A stretch of DNA of 64,000 nucleotides from NCBI RefSeq assembly GCF_018691265.1, contig NW_024881282.1:47411853-47475852 (forward strand), read 5' to 3'. Under the pieces are notes generated by a model. It was given only the letters and a program-made list of their open reading frames with translations, was not told the DNA's origin and made no database searches. The stretch's first letter is position 1. Every line of letters begins with the position of its first letter. The stretch is from Tyto alba. Taxonomy: Eukaryota; Chordata; Aves; Strigiformes; Tytonidae. Below are positions 27,572 through 40,787 of the stretch, one piece after another. Position numbers and translations under genes: made by a program.

Positions 27572-27602
27572 TGACGTCAGAACCAGCATTACTGTTATAA
27601 AG
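27572..27602 (+). promoter_or_regulatory. CRE palindrome with nearby TATA-like box (possible core promoter)
   Basis: A full CRE palindrome TGACGTCA (27572-27579) is followed after 15 bases by TTATAAAG (27595-27602). A CREB/ATF site just upstream of a TATA box is a recognised core-promoter arrangement. It also occurs in viral LTRs. The surrounding DNA (27430-27800) is somewhat more G+C-rich than its neighbours. No LTR ends, open frame or splice pattern could be fixed, so whether a transcript starts here is unknown. Confidence 0.22.
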
Positions 27603-28082
27603 TCCCTTGGTTTTCTTCAGGGAATAAGATGCAGGGTTGGGGTCTTGGTCCAGTCCTGGGATCCTTGGTGCACTTCCGCTTAGAGCTTGCACCAGACTTC
27701 TCTTCAGAGAGGGGGGAATGACCAGGTATCCCCTATGGCAGGTAGGATGCTTAGCCAGAGACGGGTGTCTTAAGATTTGCTGCGATGTATCCATGCGGTT
27801 TTTTTCCCAAACATGATTCAGAAGTGAGTTACCAATAGACTGCTCTTCTTAACCAATGTACCAGCATTGTTCAGTCCGCTGAAGTCATTATGGGCTCCAA
27901 AGTGAAATCATCCCAGTCCCCTTCATCTCAGCATCACTTTGGCATTCAGTACGTATCAGTATTTTTAATTATTAGTCAGTGTCAAGTTCCTCAGCAATCA
28001 TGATAACACAGACATTCTGTAGTTCTTATAATAACCCCTTGTTTAGAAATAGAGCAATTTTTAACCAGTCTTTTTATCTGAT

Positions 28083-28464
28083 CATCAGGGCTACCAAGAT
28101 GGTTGGTGACTGGAGCACTTGCTCTGTGAGGAGCAGCTGAAGGAAGGGAACTTGTTCAGCTGGGAGAAAAGATGGATTCAGGGGGACCTGATAGCACTCC
28201 CCCTAAGAGGTGGTTACCTGGAAGATGGAACCAAAGCCTCTATGGGCATGCATGACAGAATGATAAGTTAAAATGGGAGTTTCTGACTTCAAAAAGAAAT
28301 AACAATCTAAGGGAAACTAAGCATTGGAACAAGTTGCCCAGGGGGTTGTGGAAAAAGTCCTGGGCAACCTGCTCTGAATTCAGTGTTGACACTGCTTCAC
28401 CCAGGAAGTTTGGCTAGGAGACCTCCAGTATCCTTTTCAGCCCAAATGAGTTTATGATTCTGTG
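28083..28464 (+). mobile_element. CR1 LINE, 3' end fragment
   Basis: The segment begins with a 'ctaccaagatggttggtgac' block and continues 'tggagcacttgctctgtgag', then 'gggggacctgatagcactcc'. The 3' part reads 'ggaacaagttgcccaggggg', later 'gggcaacctgctctgaattc', and closes 'tttatgattctgtg', matching the classic avian CR1 terminus. The orientation is plus. The fragment keeps only the end of the element, with an intermediate level of decay. There is no coding capacity left. Confidence 0.88.
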
Positions 28465-29404
28465 TGGATCTTACAACTAAAGCTAGACCAAGGGAGCAAA
28501 GCCTCAGGATGTGTGCCCTAATGCAAATCTCAGTCTTGCTCTGGAAAATCCCTGAAGTCTCAAGAACTAATTTATAACTCTTCACAGCACTGTGAAATAA
28601 TATGTGTAAGATAAACTCAGGCTGTGTCTATTCTGTATTCTGTATGTGTTATTCCAGATAAGAACTTAAAAAGATAAAGCCCTATCTATCCTCTAGTCAG
28701 TAATGATCTTATGGCAATATTTATTACTTCAGAGCTTTGCTGTGAGTCCTTGCTAAGACTTCTAGCTTTGCAAATCTAGCTATAGCCTTCTAACTCAGTC
28801 TTACCTTTCAAAAATATAAAATTATTATTATATAATGTACACAGTTCTTTTAGGTACCATGATTCTATGAAGATATGATCTCTTCAGATCCAGTTTGAAC
28901 AAAGCCACAAATGAATTTTATTCATATTTTGAATGACCTATAATCCAGAAATATGCAGAGGTTTATTTTCAGCCATGTCAGAATATTCATCCAACAAGCC
29001 TCACTTACAGTTTAAGATCCATACCATGCCTTACTGGGATTTCAAGAGGACTGAACATTTCATATTATTGACACCTTATATGATGCACTGTATAGACTGT
29101 ATAAGGATTTGCTCATTAGTTTCTATTGACTAACATGAGGCCACAATGTCTGTTCACATGTGTCAGCAGTTTTGTTCTTGGTAATATTGATTTGCTTTTA
29201 TTTCTACACATAGTGACACTATGACGTAAGAAACAAAATCCTAGGAGGCAGTGAAGATGTAATTGTAGAAGTTAATTCCAGTTTGTGATGTATATAACAA
29301 AAGCATATTTGGGAACAGAGTGGATCTGGCACTATGGATCTTATGCAAGTTCTGCCATGTAGACCCAATGGGGCACCAGTTACCCTGTGCAATGTATTGA
29401 TCCA
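28465..29404. other. unique non-coding sequence
   Basis: Nothing recognised between the two CR1-type fragments. No frame exceeds about 66 codons. Confidence 0.45.
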
Positions 29405-29690
29405 CCTTCCCTCTTGCTCAGGACAGATGAATTCAAATGTGAAGAAGTGCAGAAAAGAGCTGCTAGATCAATTAAGAAAAGGTAGGTTCTAGAGACTAGG
29501 AGCTTAGCTCTCAACGTGGAGGTTGAAAGAAGATATAATTTTTCTTTCTAAATACATTAAAGGGTGACAGCAGGAAGAGAGAAGACCTATTAAAACTGAA
29601 GAACAACACTAACACAAGAACAAATGAGTATGTGGTATGACTCAGTTTAAGCTGGAAGTTGGAAGAATATTTACAGGATTAGCCTTTCAG
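29405..29690 (+). mobile_element. ancient CR1/L3-like LINE fragment
   Basis: The part from about 29580 to 29670 contains 'aacacaagaacaaatgagta' followed by 'cagtttaagctggaagttgg'. These correspond to the conserved block before the 3' end of old CR1/L3 LINEs, the same block seen near 21000. The upstream part ('gtgcagaaaagagctgctag') fits the 'gtccagagaagagcaac' stretch of that family. The orientation is plus. It is heavily mutated, and both ends are uncertain. Confidence 0.6.
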
Positions 29691-30761
29691 TATGAGTAAT
29701 GAAGAAGCAAAGAACTTGTGTAGCTTTAAGATAAAGCTTTATTAACTTTATGACACAATTTCTGGTGATGGCATGTATCCAGGAGTTCCCTTCAGTCTTA
29801 TGAAACGTGTTAACAAGACACATCTACTCAGACAATGTTCCTCCTCCATGATTGCTATCTAAGGATAAATTTAGGATGGGAAGACATTCTCTTCTATGTG
29901 ACTAGCAGAGCAATCTTGCATCTTAGATCAAGAGAGAACATTACATAATTTGTTCATGCCTCCTTTGCTCAGAACAGAACATCCTTTTACTTTAAAATCT
30001 TGGCTCCCCAGAAAGTTATAGGAATTTCGTCACTGATCCCAGTAAAAGGCAACTGTATTTTTATGTATTACAATCCACGTGTTGCATGGCTAATGCTGTG
30101 GCTACTCAACATTAAATAAAGACAAACACTAGAAAAGTCAAGCCTTCTGAAATCACAGGGGTAATTGTTAGAGAAAAAAAAACATGAAAACCTCTCTACT
30201 CCTTCTTACTTCTTGTTTTTCCTTGCTTACTTTTTACCAGGCTTTGGGGATTAAGAAAAAAAGAAAATCACCCGTAGTTATATAGCTATCAACAGTGCTT
30301 GGGGTAAAGGATATTTCACTCAAGGGAACAGTGTCTAGATACCCATCATTCTAAGATAATACGCAGTGATAACATTAAACCCAAAAAATCGCCTTGACAC
30401 AAAACAACATACTTTTAAGAAGAGTTGAATTTGTTATTACAAAATAAATAGCTGGCCACACCCCCAGACATCTCATAAAAGCATATAATAAACTAGCATG
30501 AAATCAGATTAATAAAAAATTCACAGTGAAATGAAAGACAAATAAATCCTTAAAGAAAAGAACATCACACATGAATGATGCTTAAAAAACCATGAAAAGC
30601 AGGACAAACTTAAAAAAAAATATATATACAGGTTGTGAAGTAGCCAGCAACTGTGAATACTACAGATGCAGCTGTGGTATAATAACCCTTTGCACTCTCA
30701 AGATAATATTTTTAAATTATGGATTTTCAACACTAAGATTTCCCGTTGCCATGACAGCATG
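29691..30761. other. unique non-coding sequence
   Basis: Nothing recognised. The stretch is A+T-rich with A runs near 30172 and 30609 and no LINE or LTR signature. Confidence 0.45.
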
Positions 30762-31359
30762 AAACAGTGTGGGATCGTTTTTGGAGGACAATGGCCACGT
30801 TAGACAAAAGCAAGACTTTGGCTGCATCGCAGAAGGGATGTGAAAAGAGGAGGAAGAACTGGGAGCGCTATACAGCTGGTGAATGCTGAGAACATCTTGA
30901 CCTTCATCGGCCAGAAGCCTTGGAAGTAGCAAGTGGGAATGTAGAAAAACAAGATAAGGATGCTGAGATCTGCCTGAAGAAAACAAGCCAGGCTACAGTT
31001 GATGGGAAACATCTGGTTGCTTCTTAAACAGTGGAAAGTTTTCTACCTTGAGCTAAAAGTGTATAGAACGTTGTGTTTGTGCTTGTAAGATTTAATTAAC
31101 CAATAGGCATTAGGAGAGCAGTAACTAACTTGTAGCCAATGAATTGTCTGGTGTATTATGGACAGGAGGTAATAACCAATCAAATGTTAGTCTTAGGCGT
31201 GTGAACGGTGTGTGAAGAATGCATGTAACCAATCAAGACTTTTGTTTATGTGTGATCAGTTACTAGGAAGATTTATAAACGCACTTGTATTGGCAATAAA
31301 GGGATTTCAATTTCTGACTCTTCTAGAGTTGCCAGAGTCGGTGATTCTCCTCAAAACAG
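30762..31359 (+). mobile_element. solo LTR, ERVK-type, with 6-bp target-site duplication
   Basis: A 586-bp element (30768-31353) begins TGTGGGATCG and ends GATTCTCCTCA, giving TG...CA termini. It is flanked by identical 6-bp repeats AAACAG at 30762-30767 and 31354-31359. Inside are four CCAAT boxes (31100, 31136, 31176, 31229), the last two as CCAATCAA. A TTTATAAA box follows at 31272-31279 and AATAAA at 31295-31300. That order, CCAAT, TATA, then poly(A) signal, marks a plus-strand LTR. Six-bp duplications are typical of ERVK (betaretrovirus-like) elements. No internal viral sequence lies on either side, so it is a solo LTR left by LTR-LTR recombination. The intact duplication argues for limited age. 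Confidence 0.85.
31272..31300 (+). promoter_or_regulatory. TATA box and poly(A) signal of the ERVK-type LTR
   Basis: TTTATAAA at 31272-31279 lies 39 bases after the last CCAAT box, and AATAAA follows at 31295-31300. A transcript starting about 30 bases past the TATA box would begin just after AATAAA. The poly(A) signal would then lie in U3 and R would be short, as in some alpha- and betaretroviral LTRs. The start site is inferred, not observed. Confidence 0.55.
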
Positions 31360-34300
31360 GTGTTGCCCATCATTATGGATCATGTGTTTTATAAATTTGA
31401 TTATATTGCTGTAGTATTTAGGTTACTTGGAAAACACCCTGCTGCATTTCGATGTATTTAATTTTTAGAGAGATGGTGCTTATTAATTCTTTCAAAGGCA
31501 CTCTTATGAAGGGTAAAATGTCAGAAATATAGTAGATTCTGCTCTCAACAAAATTAATCTTTCTATAAGTACAAATACTGTACTGGATATTTAATTAACA
31601 TATACCTTAGTGCTATAGAATTATGTAAATCTACACCAGAGATCAGGTTCTGTTTAATGTAGAATTATGGTTCTGTGACCAATGAAAATATGATACATTT
31701 TCAGCATATATCACCCTGTCTATTCCTGAGTGCTATAGTACTAATTACTAAGTGTAGTGTATTTGGCATACAACACATTTAACGTAGCAATTATGTTTGG
31801 AAAGGGATGGGCTTATGCTTGTATCAGGATATCCCCATGTTGTGAAAGTTCTTGGTTTGATTATTTGGTGGGGATTTTTTTTCTTCCTAGATTTCATAGT
31901 ATAACAGAAGGGAAGGAGGTGTGCATCTTACTGGATTCCTTACTGTCTGCAAAGATTCAGTCCTCTAAGCCCCAGGTACAATAAAGATGACAACACCTCT
32001 GGCAAGAAAATGGACAGACAGAATCTCTTCTATTCACAATTTTGGAGCAACTTTGCACTTCTGATTGAGTGCTTAATATGTATTTATATATAATAAAAAC
32101 GTAGATGCTTTATTCTTGAAAAATATAAGCAAATACATCCTCAGTTTTGCAGAGGATACTATCAACACTGCTCACACTGAGGCTGAAGCACAACAAAGGT
32201 CCCTGCAAGGTCTCCAAGGGCAGGCAGCCGTTGGAGCACTGCTGGAAGCAAAGCAGCCAGCTAGTTCTGACATGAGCAGGACTGCTCTCCTGTTGTCTCT
32301 TCTAACAAAATAATAATTTTTCTTTGCTTTCCCTCCACCCCATGCAGCATAAAAAATCATATAATTATTTTGAGAGCCATCACAACAATGTAGTCTGTAT
32401 CTCATAAAATTTTTGTGATTAGCCATTTGCCAAACAGGAAAATGAATATGAGATTCTTCGTTAGGTTACCATCAGTGAGATAATGAACTTGGGCAAATAT
32501 ATCATGATCTGGTGTCACTGCACCAGCTAAGAGGATTAACTGGCTGGTTTTATCCCTGTTGGTCCTACTTCAAAATCCTACATGTGATTATTGTAAATAG
32601 CTTAGTATTTTATTCGGCAGAGTGATATAGGTATATTTGTGTACATGTAAACTTCAATCTCTCTACCAGATAAGGGACAGACAAGCTCTTTTTGAGGCAA
32701 CACAGATTTTTCTGTATTGAAGAGGAGTAGTGGAGAAGAAAACATAAGAAACATTTGATTCTTAATTTTTTCTATCATTAAACATGACATATAACTGAAA
32801 AGGTAATAAACATGATAATGAGTCTGGCAAATTCAAGAAATTATCTCTAAATTTGAGGTGAATTGCTGAATTAATGTGAAGAAGTGAGTGGTGTATTCAT
32901 ATACAGTATCCAACTGCCTCTGCTAAAGAGCTAAAGATTATCAACTATCTTTATGATGTGTGAAAAGCAAAGTTAAGCCTCACAGTAAAACACAGCAGAA
33001 GGTATACTAGTAGATCAGAAGTATTCAGGAATATGCAGAAATTTGGTTGGTTACATTAATAAACTGCTATAATGCTTTCTTGCACTATTTTGATGTGTAT
33101 CAATTAGCACTATCCCTAGCAATTCCCAAGCCTGGCTTAGATAACATGTGCTCCAGAGAATGGTCCCACAGGCTGCAGGCTCACAGAAATTTCTTTTCCC
33201 AGGTCTGGGGATGGGCATGCTGTGCCAGTGCCTCTGGGCCCGCGAATGTTTCTGGGCACATTTAATTGACCTGCATATGAAGTCTACAGCAGCTGAGACA
33301 CATGGTAATACAGAGATGAAAAATAATGACATCGTGAGATCAAACTAGAAGCTTGCCTCAAGAACATTTTCAAATTTATGTCGTGCCAAACTCTAGTATT
33401 ATTCTATAGAATTTGCATGATGTAAAGATGACTATATTCCTAAATATCTCTGCATATGGTTTTGCAGTTTATTATATCTGCTCCATGTAAAGGGTCCTTT
33501 ATTTCAATACCATCCACTGTATGATTGCATCCTACATTCTTGTGAGCATACCCAGTGACACAGTCACAATCCAAGGGTATAAAAGAATCCAAACAGCAGT
33601 AAAAGCCAATTCTTCCAATGGTTTTAAGCAATATTAACAACATTAAAGAGTTCCACTGGCACGGTTTCCCCTTATAACTGTTGCCAGGAGCTGTATCCAC
33701 ATTGGTGTATAGGCAAAACACCTCTTCTGCAGTCCTGCGTTGTTCAGACATCACAATTCCAATGTCAGTGATTTTTTTCTTTACTGATTGTAAATCAGTA
33801 GAAGCCATGTATTGAAGCCAGATGCAATGCTAACCTTGCCTCTGTGGGTATTCTGCCTTTCCTACCCTACTTCCTTGAGAATCGGTATGTATCTGCAAGT
33901 TTACAAGCACACAAATATTCTTAAGAGTGGGGAGGTTTGGTTAGATTTTTTTTTTTTTTTTTTTTTCTGGGTGGAGGGGGGATTGATAAAGGATTTTCAT
34001 GCCTTGTTAAACCAGACTCTATTTCAGCATATTCCTTCCCTTCTCTTAACACAGAGCTACTTTGTGAATAATCCTGTGAAGCTTGTATGAAACAGTTGCA
34101 AGAAGGAGGTAAGGAGCTTCTGTAGCTAGGTGAAGAGCACAAGGCTTGGTCACAAATGATTAGGACAAACTATAAAAACTGCTGATCACAGAATGAGTCA
34201 TCATGGTTGTCTAAATTAGGGGAAACTGAGTCAAGGTTACTGATGATGCTTTGCCAGGTTTCCCTGTGGACTGGTAACAGCAGCCCATCTCCTCCAGAAA

Positions 34301-37141
34301 CATCATTTAGCTCTTGGTGGTCAGCTGGAAAGCATCCTAGAAAACTCCTTGTTATATAGTGCTTAATATCTAGCAAATCATTATTTTTCCTGATCTAAGA
34401 CTGAACTGATCATCTAGGGCTGGATAGCAAGGCACTGACATAGATGAGTACATAACTGCCTGAGAAAAATAGCCCCCTTCCTAACAAGTTGACTCTGAAT
34501 GCTACATGCCCCTCCTATCTTTCACTACAATTGCTAATTTACTAATGTCCAAAAAGCTGAATTTTTCTCTTCCTCTGTCAACTATTTAATTTCAGAATGT
34601 TAACCCAATTGTAAACTTGTGGTCCAGTTCTGTATACTGCAGTAGCATGGGAATTACTTTGCTTTAACAAGGCCCCCTGCATTATGCTTGAAGCAAATAC
34701 ATTTCTTTGGTTTCCCAGAACCCTTAATAGAGCTTCCTATAAACATGATGGCACTTGCTGACAGAAAAGCTATTCAGAGGGCATGCTCAGAGCAAATGCA
34801 TGCAGCAAAACATCTAACACATCCAAAAGGAATTATATCACAGAGGGCACCTCAGCATGTTTATCCTTTCATGGAGTGCTAGTAATCTGTTTTTTCTACT
34901 TCAGTAGTTTAACAGTTCTTTGCAAGTGTGAAAGGACAAGACAAATTTTTATTATGTGGCATATATAATTCATATTAAATGTAAAAAATATTAGACATAG
35001 CCTTTCCTAAAATCCTTCATTTCAGTCATTATCAGAGCCTATGTATGGGTGCACCAGAAAAAGGGATTCAACTTACAGACACACAAGGTAGTACTTATAC
35101 TTTACTTACACAATAAAATGCAGGCCAGTCATGCTTGTTCTACCATAAATGTATTTTTCTTTCATGACTGGAACAAGTTATTCAAAGAAGTTTTAAATTC
35201 TTTATTAGCAATTACCCTGGACGCATGGCGTTAGGATGCATCAGAACAAGAACTCTGCAGGAATACAGTGGAATTCAGCCACACCTGAAATGAAGTATGA
35301 CAGCACAAGCCTGGCTCTCCCGAGTGATGGAGCTGGCAGGAAAATATGTCTATAAGCCACTTTGGGGTTATGGAGACCAAGAAGGTGTATGAACAGGAAT
35401 GCTTCACCTCCACTCCCTCAGAGAACCAAGCCTTAGGTACCACACCAGAGTGCTTGTTCAATCAGAACATTCAAAGCAATGCAGAAGGAGAGGTCAGGTA
35501 GAGTTATCCTCATAGCTCAAAGATGCCTCTTAGCTTAACAGCCTTCATAATGCAAGATCAAATAGGAAAGCTCTATTCATTCAGTCAAGAGATTCTGTAC
35601 ATTTTCCAGTGAGATTCAAACTACTGAAGTTTTGTCTCTTCAAATTCTGTAGTCTCTGAATAAGATGTAGGTATTAAGTTTTTCAATCTCACAATATAGT
35701 CATATGATTCTGCTTTTTTTTATTCCTTTTAGAGTCTTAGAAATTCATCCATGTAATAAGCTCCCCAAACTCATGCTATTTATTACAATGCTTACAAATC
35801 AGAAAACTACATTTTCAGTGCTTTCTTTTGATAGGTACCAACCATTTCAGTAGTATCTCTCTCTTCGCAAAGAAAGATGCAAAACATGCAGTCTGTACAG
35901 TCTGTAGTGGAGCCTGGATGTTTTCAGAAGAATTTTAAAGGAATGTTTTCCCATCCCATCCCGGAATTGATCCCAGTCCTACACTTAAAGAAATAGGTCA
36001 GCAAGAGATGCATTGCCTGGGGTCCTTATTATTCTTCTGCTGCAGTAGAACAGAAGCTATCTTCAAAAGATGAAAAAGACAGAAAATTCTGTTCTAATAG
36101 ATCTAAATTTAAAAGCTAACACTACAGATCTTGGTACAACAGACAAGAAGCTGACTCGCAGCTGACCTCTCTGTCCCAGCCTCTCCCCTACTCTGGGACT
36201 TTTGGTATCGGTGTCAGTACAGACCATTACAGATAAACACAGGCATAGGCAGAGAAATTTGAAGAAGTTGTCAAGAAGTTCAAACAACAGGCCTGTTTCT
36301 TAGGGAATAGCAACCGTCCAGGTCATACAGATACTAGTTTCCATTACTGTGCTCTAGACTTTTCCATCCATCTGTAAGTTTTGACTTCTGATGGAATTTT
36401 TTTTTTTTTTTTTGCATGAATAGCATTGGTGTAAATTCAGGGACAAAGAGTTGAGTTACCAAGCAGAGAGGATGTTGGTTTCACAAATATATGACAGTAA
36501 AGGTAAAGGGTTCTTAGAAAGGCCTCGGACAAGAGAGAGGTGGGTAAGGGGTAATTCTGCTGGGGCAGTGTCCTGAGCACAAGGAGAAAGTGGAAGAAGA
36601 GCTGTTACAATTAGTGGAAGCAGAGAGTGGCAGCCAACGGCAACCAGTTTCTTACCTCCTGGACAGTCCAGTGGTACACAGCAACTTGCCTGTAGGGTGT
36701 TAATCAAAGGACATGGTTATGACATTGAGAAGAGCTCACACTGAGGGCTCATAAAGCTGATAAACCTTCCAGAGAGCAAACCTAGACATGCACTGCCCAT
36801 TCAAATTGCACACTACTGCATAAATCGCAGAGGTATAAAGAAGAAATTGAGAAAGGAAATGCAAAATCAAAACTGCTTGAATCTCAAGGTCCAGAACAAA
36901 TGGAATATATTTTAGTTTATACTTTAGTATATTTATACCTGCTTTGGGTACTAAAGTAATGAATTCTTGTTACTTAATGTTGTGTTGAACTAGGTGACAG
37001 TTGACTTCTGTCACCTACTTCAGTGGCAGGGTCAGAGCTATATTGAATTCATGAAGTCAGACATCTTTATGCTCGGCTATTAAATTTACAGCCTCTTACT
37101 CCTAACTATACCCCAGAAAAGCACAACAGGATGATGTATAG

Positions 37142-37160
37142 AACAAACAAACAAACAAAC
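37142..37160. repeat. (CAAA)n simple repeat
   Basis: A short CAAA repeat of four to five units, directly visible. It is followed 30 bases later by an A-rich tract at 37191-37220. Confidence 0.85.
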
Positions 37161-39690
37161 TAGTTATAGCCATTCTTGTAAAGGCTAGGGAGAAAAAAAA
37201 AAAAGAAAAAAAAAAGAAAACCTGGAAATGCAGAGACTTTCTCTTAGAGATAATCTTCAACTTTTTATACAGGAAAACCCTGTGATAAGGTTCTGCAGTT
37301 TCAGATTTCACCTAACTGTAGAAAAGGAGTGAGCTTTTTTCTCAACTGTTGTGTGAGCTAAACTCTCAGCTGGACTGCAAAACTCACAGTACAGAGCTAC
37401 AAACAAAAAGAACTGTACATCTGCTGGAGTGGTTCAAGTAGTTCTCCACTCTGATTCAGTCTTGGGGGTCCTGCATGTGTTTTCCTATGTTTTTCTCAGC
37501 CTTTGCAGAGTCTATCTGAGAGCAGAGTGCTGAGGGTCTAAGCAATACTCCCCAGTACCCATTTCTAAATGGGATATAGAAATAGTGATTTCTTGGAAAG
37601 AGCATTTCTGTCATTCATGTGTCACATCTAGTAGAACAAAGCTTCCATTGATTTATAGCAACAAAGCCACCACTTTTTCAGAGCATGACATTTACTATTA
37701 TCTCTCTGCAAAGCACAAGAGTCTCAGGGCAATGAAAAGAAGACTTGAATATCGATTAAAACAAACTTGATTCATTAAAAATACTGCTGACATTTCCACT
37801 GATCTGTGGTATTCGTTTCCTTCACATTAAACAATGTAGTCATTTAAAACTCTTAAGGTCACTGTTCTATAAATGTGCTGTGTTTAAGGTACATCCATTT
37901 ATCCATTCTTTGGCCTGAAGAGAAAAAAAAAAAAAAAAAAGAAAAAAAGGGAAGAGGAAACAAATAGGGGTTGGGTGCCACAACTTGCATTGCTTCCTCT
38001 GCTCTAGAGCTGAGTTTCCTTCTGATGAGAAGGAGAAAAAGATTTCCTGGTTAGACATATGCAGGTAGTTCACATGCAGACTTTCTTGTTAAATAAAGTA
38101 ATGACAAGACTTCACTCTGTTAGGTCTACTTGTTTATTCATCCCTGATGTCACTTTAAAATTGTCGTTACAGAAGGAGGTCCAGCAAAGTGCTGCCAATG
38201 CCCACACACTTCAGAACGAAACCTTAAGGCAGATCTCCTGTGAGTCCAGCTCCTGGAACCCATCAGCAGCCTCATCTGCCAGCAATTCAGCTCTTCAGCA
38301 GCATACAACTGCACCCTGTTCCCTGCTGAAAGTAAGATTTAAGATTTTTATGACTTAACAGTACAGTTCCCACAATTTCAGTACGCAGCATGGAACAGTT
38401 TAATTCAATGTTTGTTTTACAATTAAAGGGGGAGAACATACTTCTGGAGAATTTCCCATATCCAGTAGGGTTACTGCCTCAGGAAATGTTAGTAACAGCC
38501 TAAATGTGCAACCTTTGTCATAAGCATTACTCACACTCTAAAATGCCAAGACTGTATCAATTGTTTGACTTCACTTCTAACAGAGTGATGGTATTCTCTC
38601 CTCGGAGGAAGACAAATACCTCCATTAGGCAGAGGTCCTGGAGAGTGAGAGAAGACAGTCTCTCACTAGGGAAGCTGCTTTATAGCTCACAAGTCTTTCA
38701 AAAAGGGCTGAAAGGCAGATATATGCTTGTAATGATCTAAAGGAAACATAATCTTTGGAAATTTTTGGCTCTGGAAAAATCAATAGTTAAGGATTCAGTT
38801 GGCTGTAGAGGAATTTTATAATTTTATCAGCCCAAAACTTTTTCTGAACACTTTTTTTTTTTTTTTTTTTAACACAGATTTTTCTTTCACATAGGCTTTA
38901 ATATTTGTATCACTGAGCCAACAGCGGTTTGGTCTTGACATATATACTTGCAGTTATGTTGGAATTTGACCTGAGCCTTCATGTGACTTCTTGGCGACAA
39001 CTGGATATTCTAAAGCCTTACAGAAGAACCCATCTGTTTTTGAAGGTCAGGGAAAAGTTATTGAAATCACCTGTTTTTTCATTTGTCTGTATATTGACTA
39101 ATGTAAATCTCCTAAATACTGAGACAAAATGCTTTTGAAGGGGCACTAACTAGGTGAGATTCTGATTTCCTCTTAAACCTTTGCTAAATAATAAAGCCTG
39201 AAAGACCAGAAGCATTATTTTTACACTGGGATGGTCTGATAAAAGGCTAGAATCAGGAAGATAAGAGAAAACCTAACCATGATAGAATTTGCTCTGATGG
39301 CTCCAAATGATGTTTGCCTTTTGATAAGTGTGTGTGATCTTCATTTGTTTGTTGATCAAACCCTCATGTGCCCAAGTGTGTATATTGGAAGCAGAACTAG
39401 TGCAGGTCGTCATCAGTCACTAGACTCTAACATGCAACCCAGGATATTTCTGAGTATATGCATGGCCTATCTCTCAAACAGCTGATGAATTGTCACTGTG
39501 TAAACTTTTGTGAGCAATTTCAGAATTTATAGCATCTAAATGGAAGGCAAATTGCTGCACAAAACATTTAGCAGACAAATTGGTCTATGTTTCCATACAC
39601 AAAGCACACTTTGAAAGTCATCTATGGGTTGATACTTGATAAGCACACTGACACCAAAGAAAGTAGCATAGAACTTCTGAGGGGATGATC

Positions 39691-39753
39691 TTTTATTATT
39701 ATCATTATTAACAGAACTTTGAAAGGATAATTTTTTTATTATTATCATTATTA
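39691..39753. repeat. 20-bp direct repeat, 43-bp period
   Basis: The 20-base string TTTTATTATTATCATTATTA occurs exactly at 39691-39710 and again at 39734-39753, a spacing of 43 bases. It looks like a local duplication with a decayed middle, although low complexity makes slippage possible too. Confidence 0.85.
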
Positions 39754-39939
39754 AAAACAGCCATTAATTATTCTATTCCTGGTTCTTCCAATAATAAAGT
39801 CTGCCCTAACATCATTTATCAGTGTTTTTTGTTATAATCCCACTGTTGCAGCTAGATAATACAGCATGTTAATTATTATGGTTATCATTCAAGCATGATT
39901 TCAAAGCATTTATGTCCACACAGATTTGAGTGATCTAGG

Positions 39940-39942
39940 AAA

Positions 39943-39993
<51 letters not shown>

Positions 39994-39995
39994 AT
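39940..39995. repeat. (AAAT)14 microsatellite
   Basis: Fourteen perfect tetranucleotide units without interruption. Its length and purity suggest it is polymorphic. Confidence 0.97.
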
Positions 39996-40787
39996 GGAAA
40001 TTTATCTATCTTGGTGAATTACATCTGAAATAGAGATTTAATCCTCCTAGGGACATTTTAGACTGCCTGAAAGAATACAAGAAATACAAAATCTTTTTCC
40101 AACTGTGCCATAGTTGAAATTGGAAATAGAATCCAAATGATTTGAAAACTCAGAGTACTCAGAGTAATTCTTTATCCAGGGGAACTTCAAAACGTTTCTT
40201 AACATACTTCACCAAGTCTGTTCCTTACCAGACTTTCTTCCTCTTCCCATTTTGTACATGGATTAGGACCTACTGCTATAAGGTACTAGAACTAGATCAA
40301 ATGTAAGGTGAAAATGTACCACAATTTCCAGAAGTAAGACAGGAAATTTTTCCTTCCTTTAAGAGCAAAAATTTATCCCCTGTAAGGATACTCAGGATCT
40401 GGCCGTTCTATTTTAGGGTTGTATGGGGTTTTATTTTATATTTTTGTCTTTCCTATGATATGATATTACAAAATGCATTCAATAGGTAAAAATTGGCTGA
40501 TATTTCTAGACATATCCTTAGAGATTGAGGGAATCTTAGAGAAAAAAAAAGAATTACTGACTAGAAATGTAAATGAAATATTGGCCTAATGCTAGAGAAA
40601 AAAAGTCAATTTTTTAAATGCTTAAACATATAGATGTATACTCATACTAAATTTCTAGAAGTGAACACTTCACGTAGCTTGAAGCAGAATAATTGATTTT
40701 AGTGAAAAAGTATGTATGGCCTTACTTTCCTAAAAATATCTAAGGAAAGAAATCTCCTTCTGCAGAGCTCAGAAAAGGAATCAGTTT

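Larger units (their letters stand above)
21241..28082. other. unique non-coding sequence
   Basis: No gene or interspersed repeat is recognised over about 6.8 kb. Noted are the octamer/homeobox cluster at 21356-21383, T18 at 21657-21674, a small imperfect hairpin at 24899-24925 with ATCCCTT/AAGGGAT ends, and very A+T-rich DNA at 26720-26900. A CRE palindrome near a TATA-like box lies at 27572-27602. The interval could hold conserved regulatory sequence, but conservation cannot be judged from one genome. Confidence 0.4.
31360..40787. other. long unique non-coding stretch with homopolymer tracts
   Basis: No gene or interspersed repeat is recognised over about 9.4 kb. Simple sequence includes T21 (33946-33966), T17 (36397-36413), a CAAA repeat (37142-37160), A-rich tracts (37191-37220 and 37921-37950), T19 (38852-38870), the duplicated A/T block (39691-39753) and the AAAT microsatellite (39940-39995). 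The longest frame is 122 codons on the minus strand (33440-33808). It is cysteine-containing but matches no family I know, and frames of this length are expected by chance in a window of this size. Confidence 0.45.

Noticed and set aside
33440..33808. 122-codon minus-strand frame with several cysteines
   Set aside because: No family recognised, no splice or promoter context, and a few frames of this length are expected by chance in 64 kb of six-frame A+T-rich DNA. A protein search would settle it.
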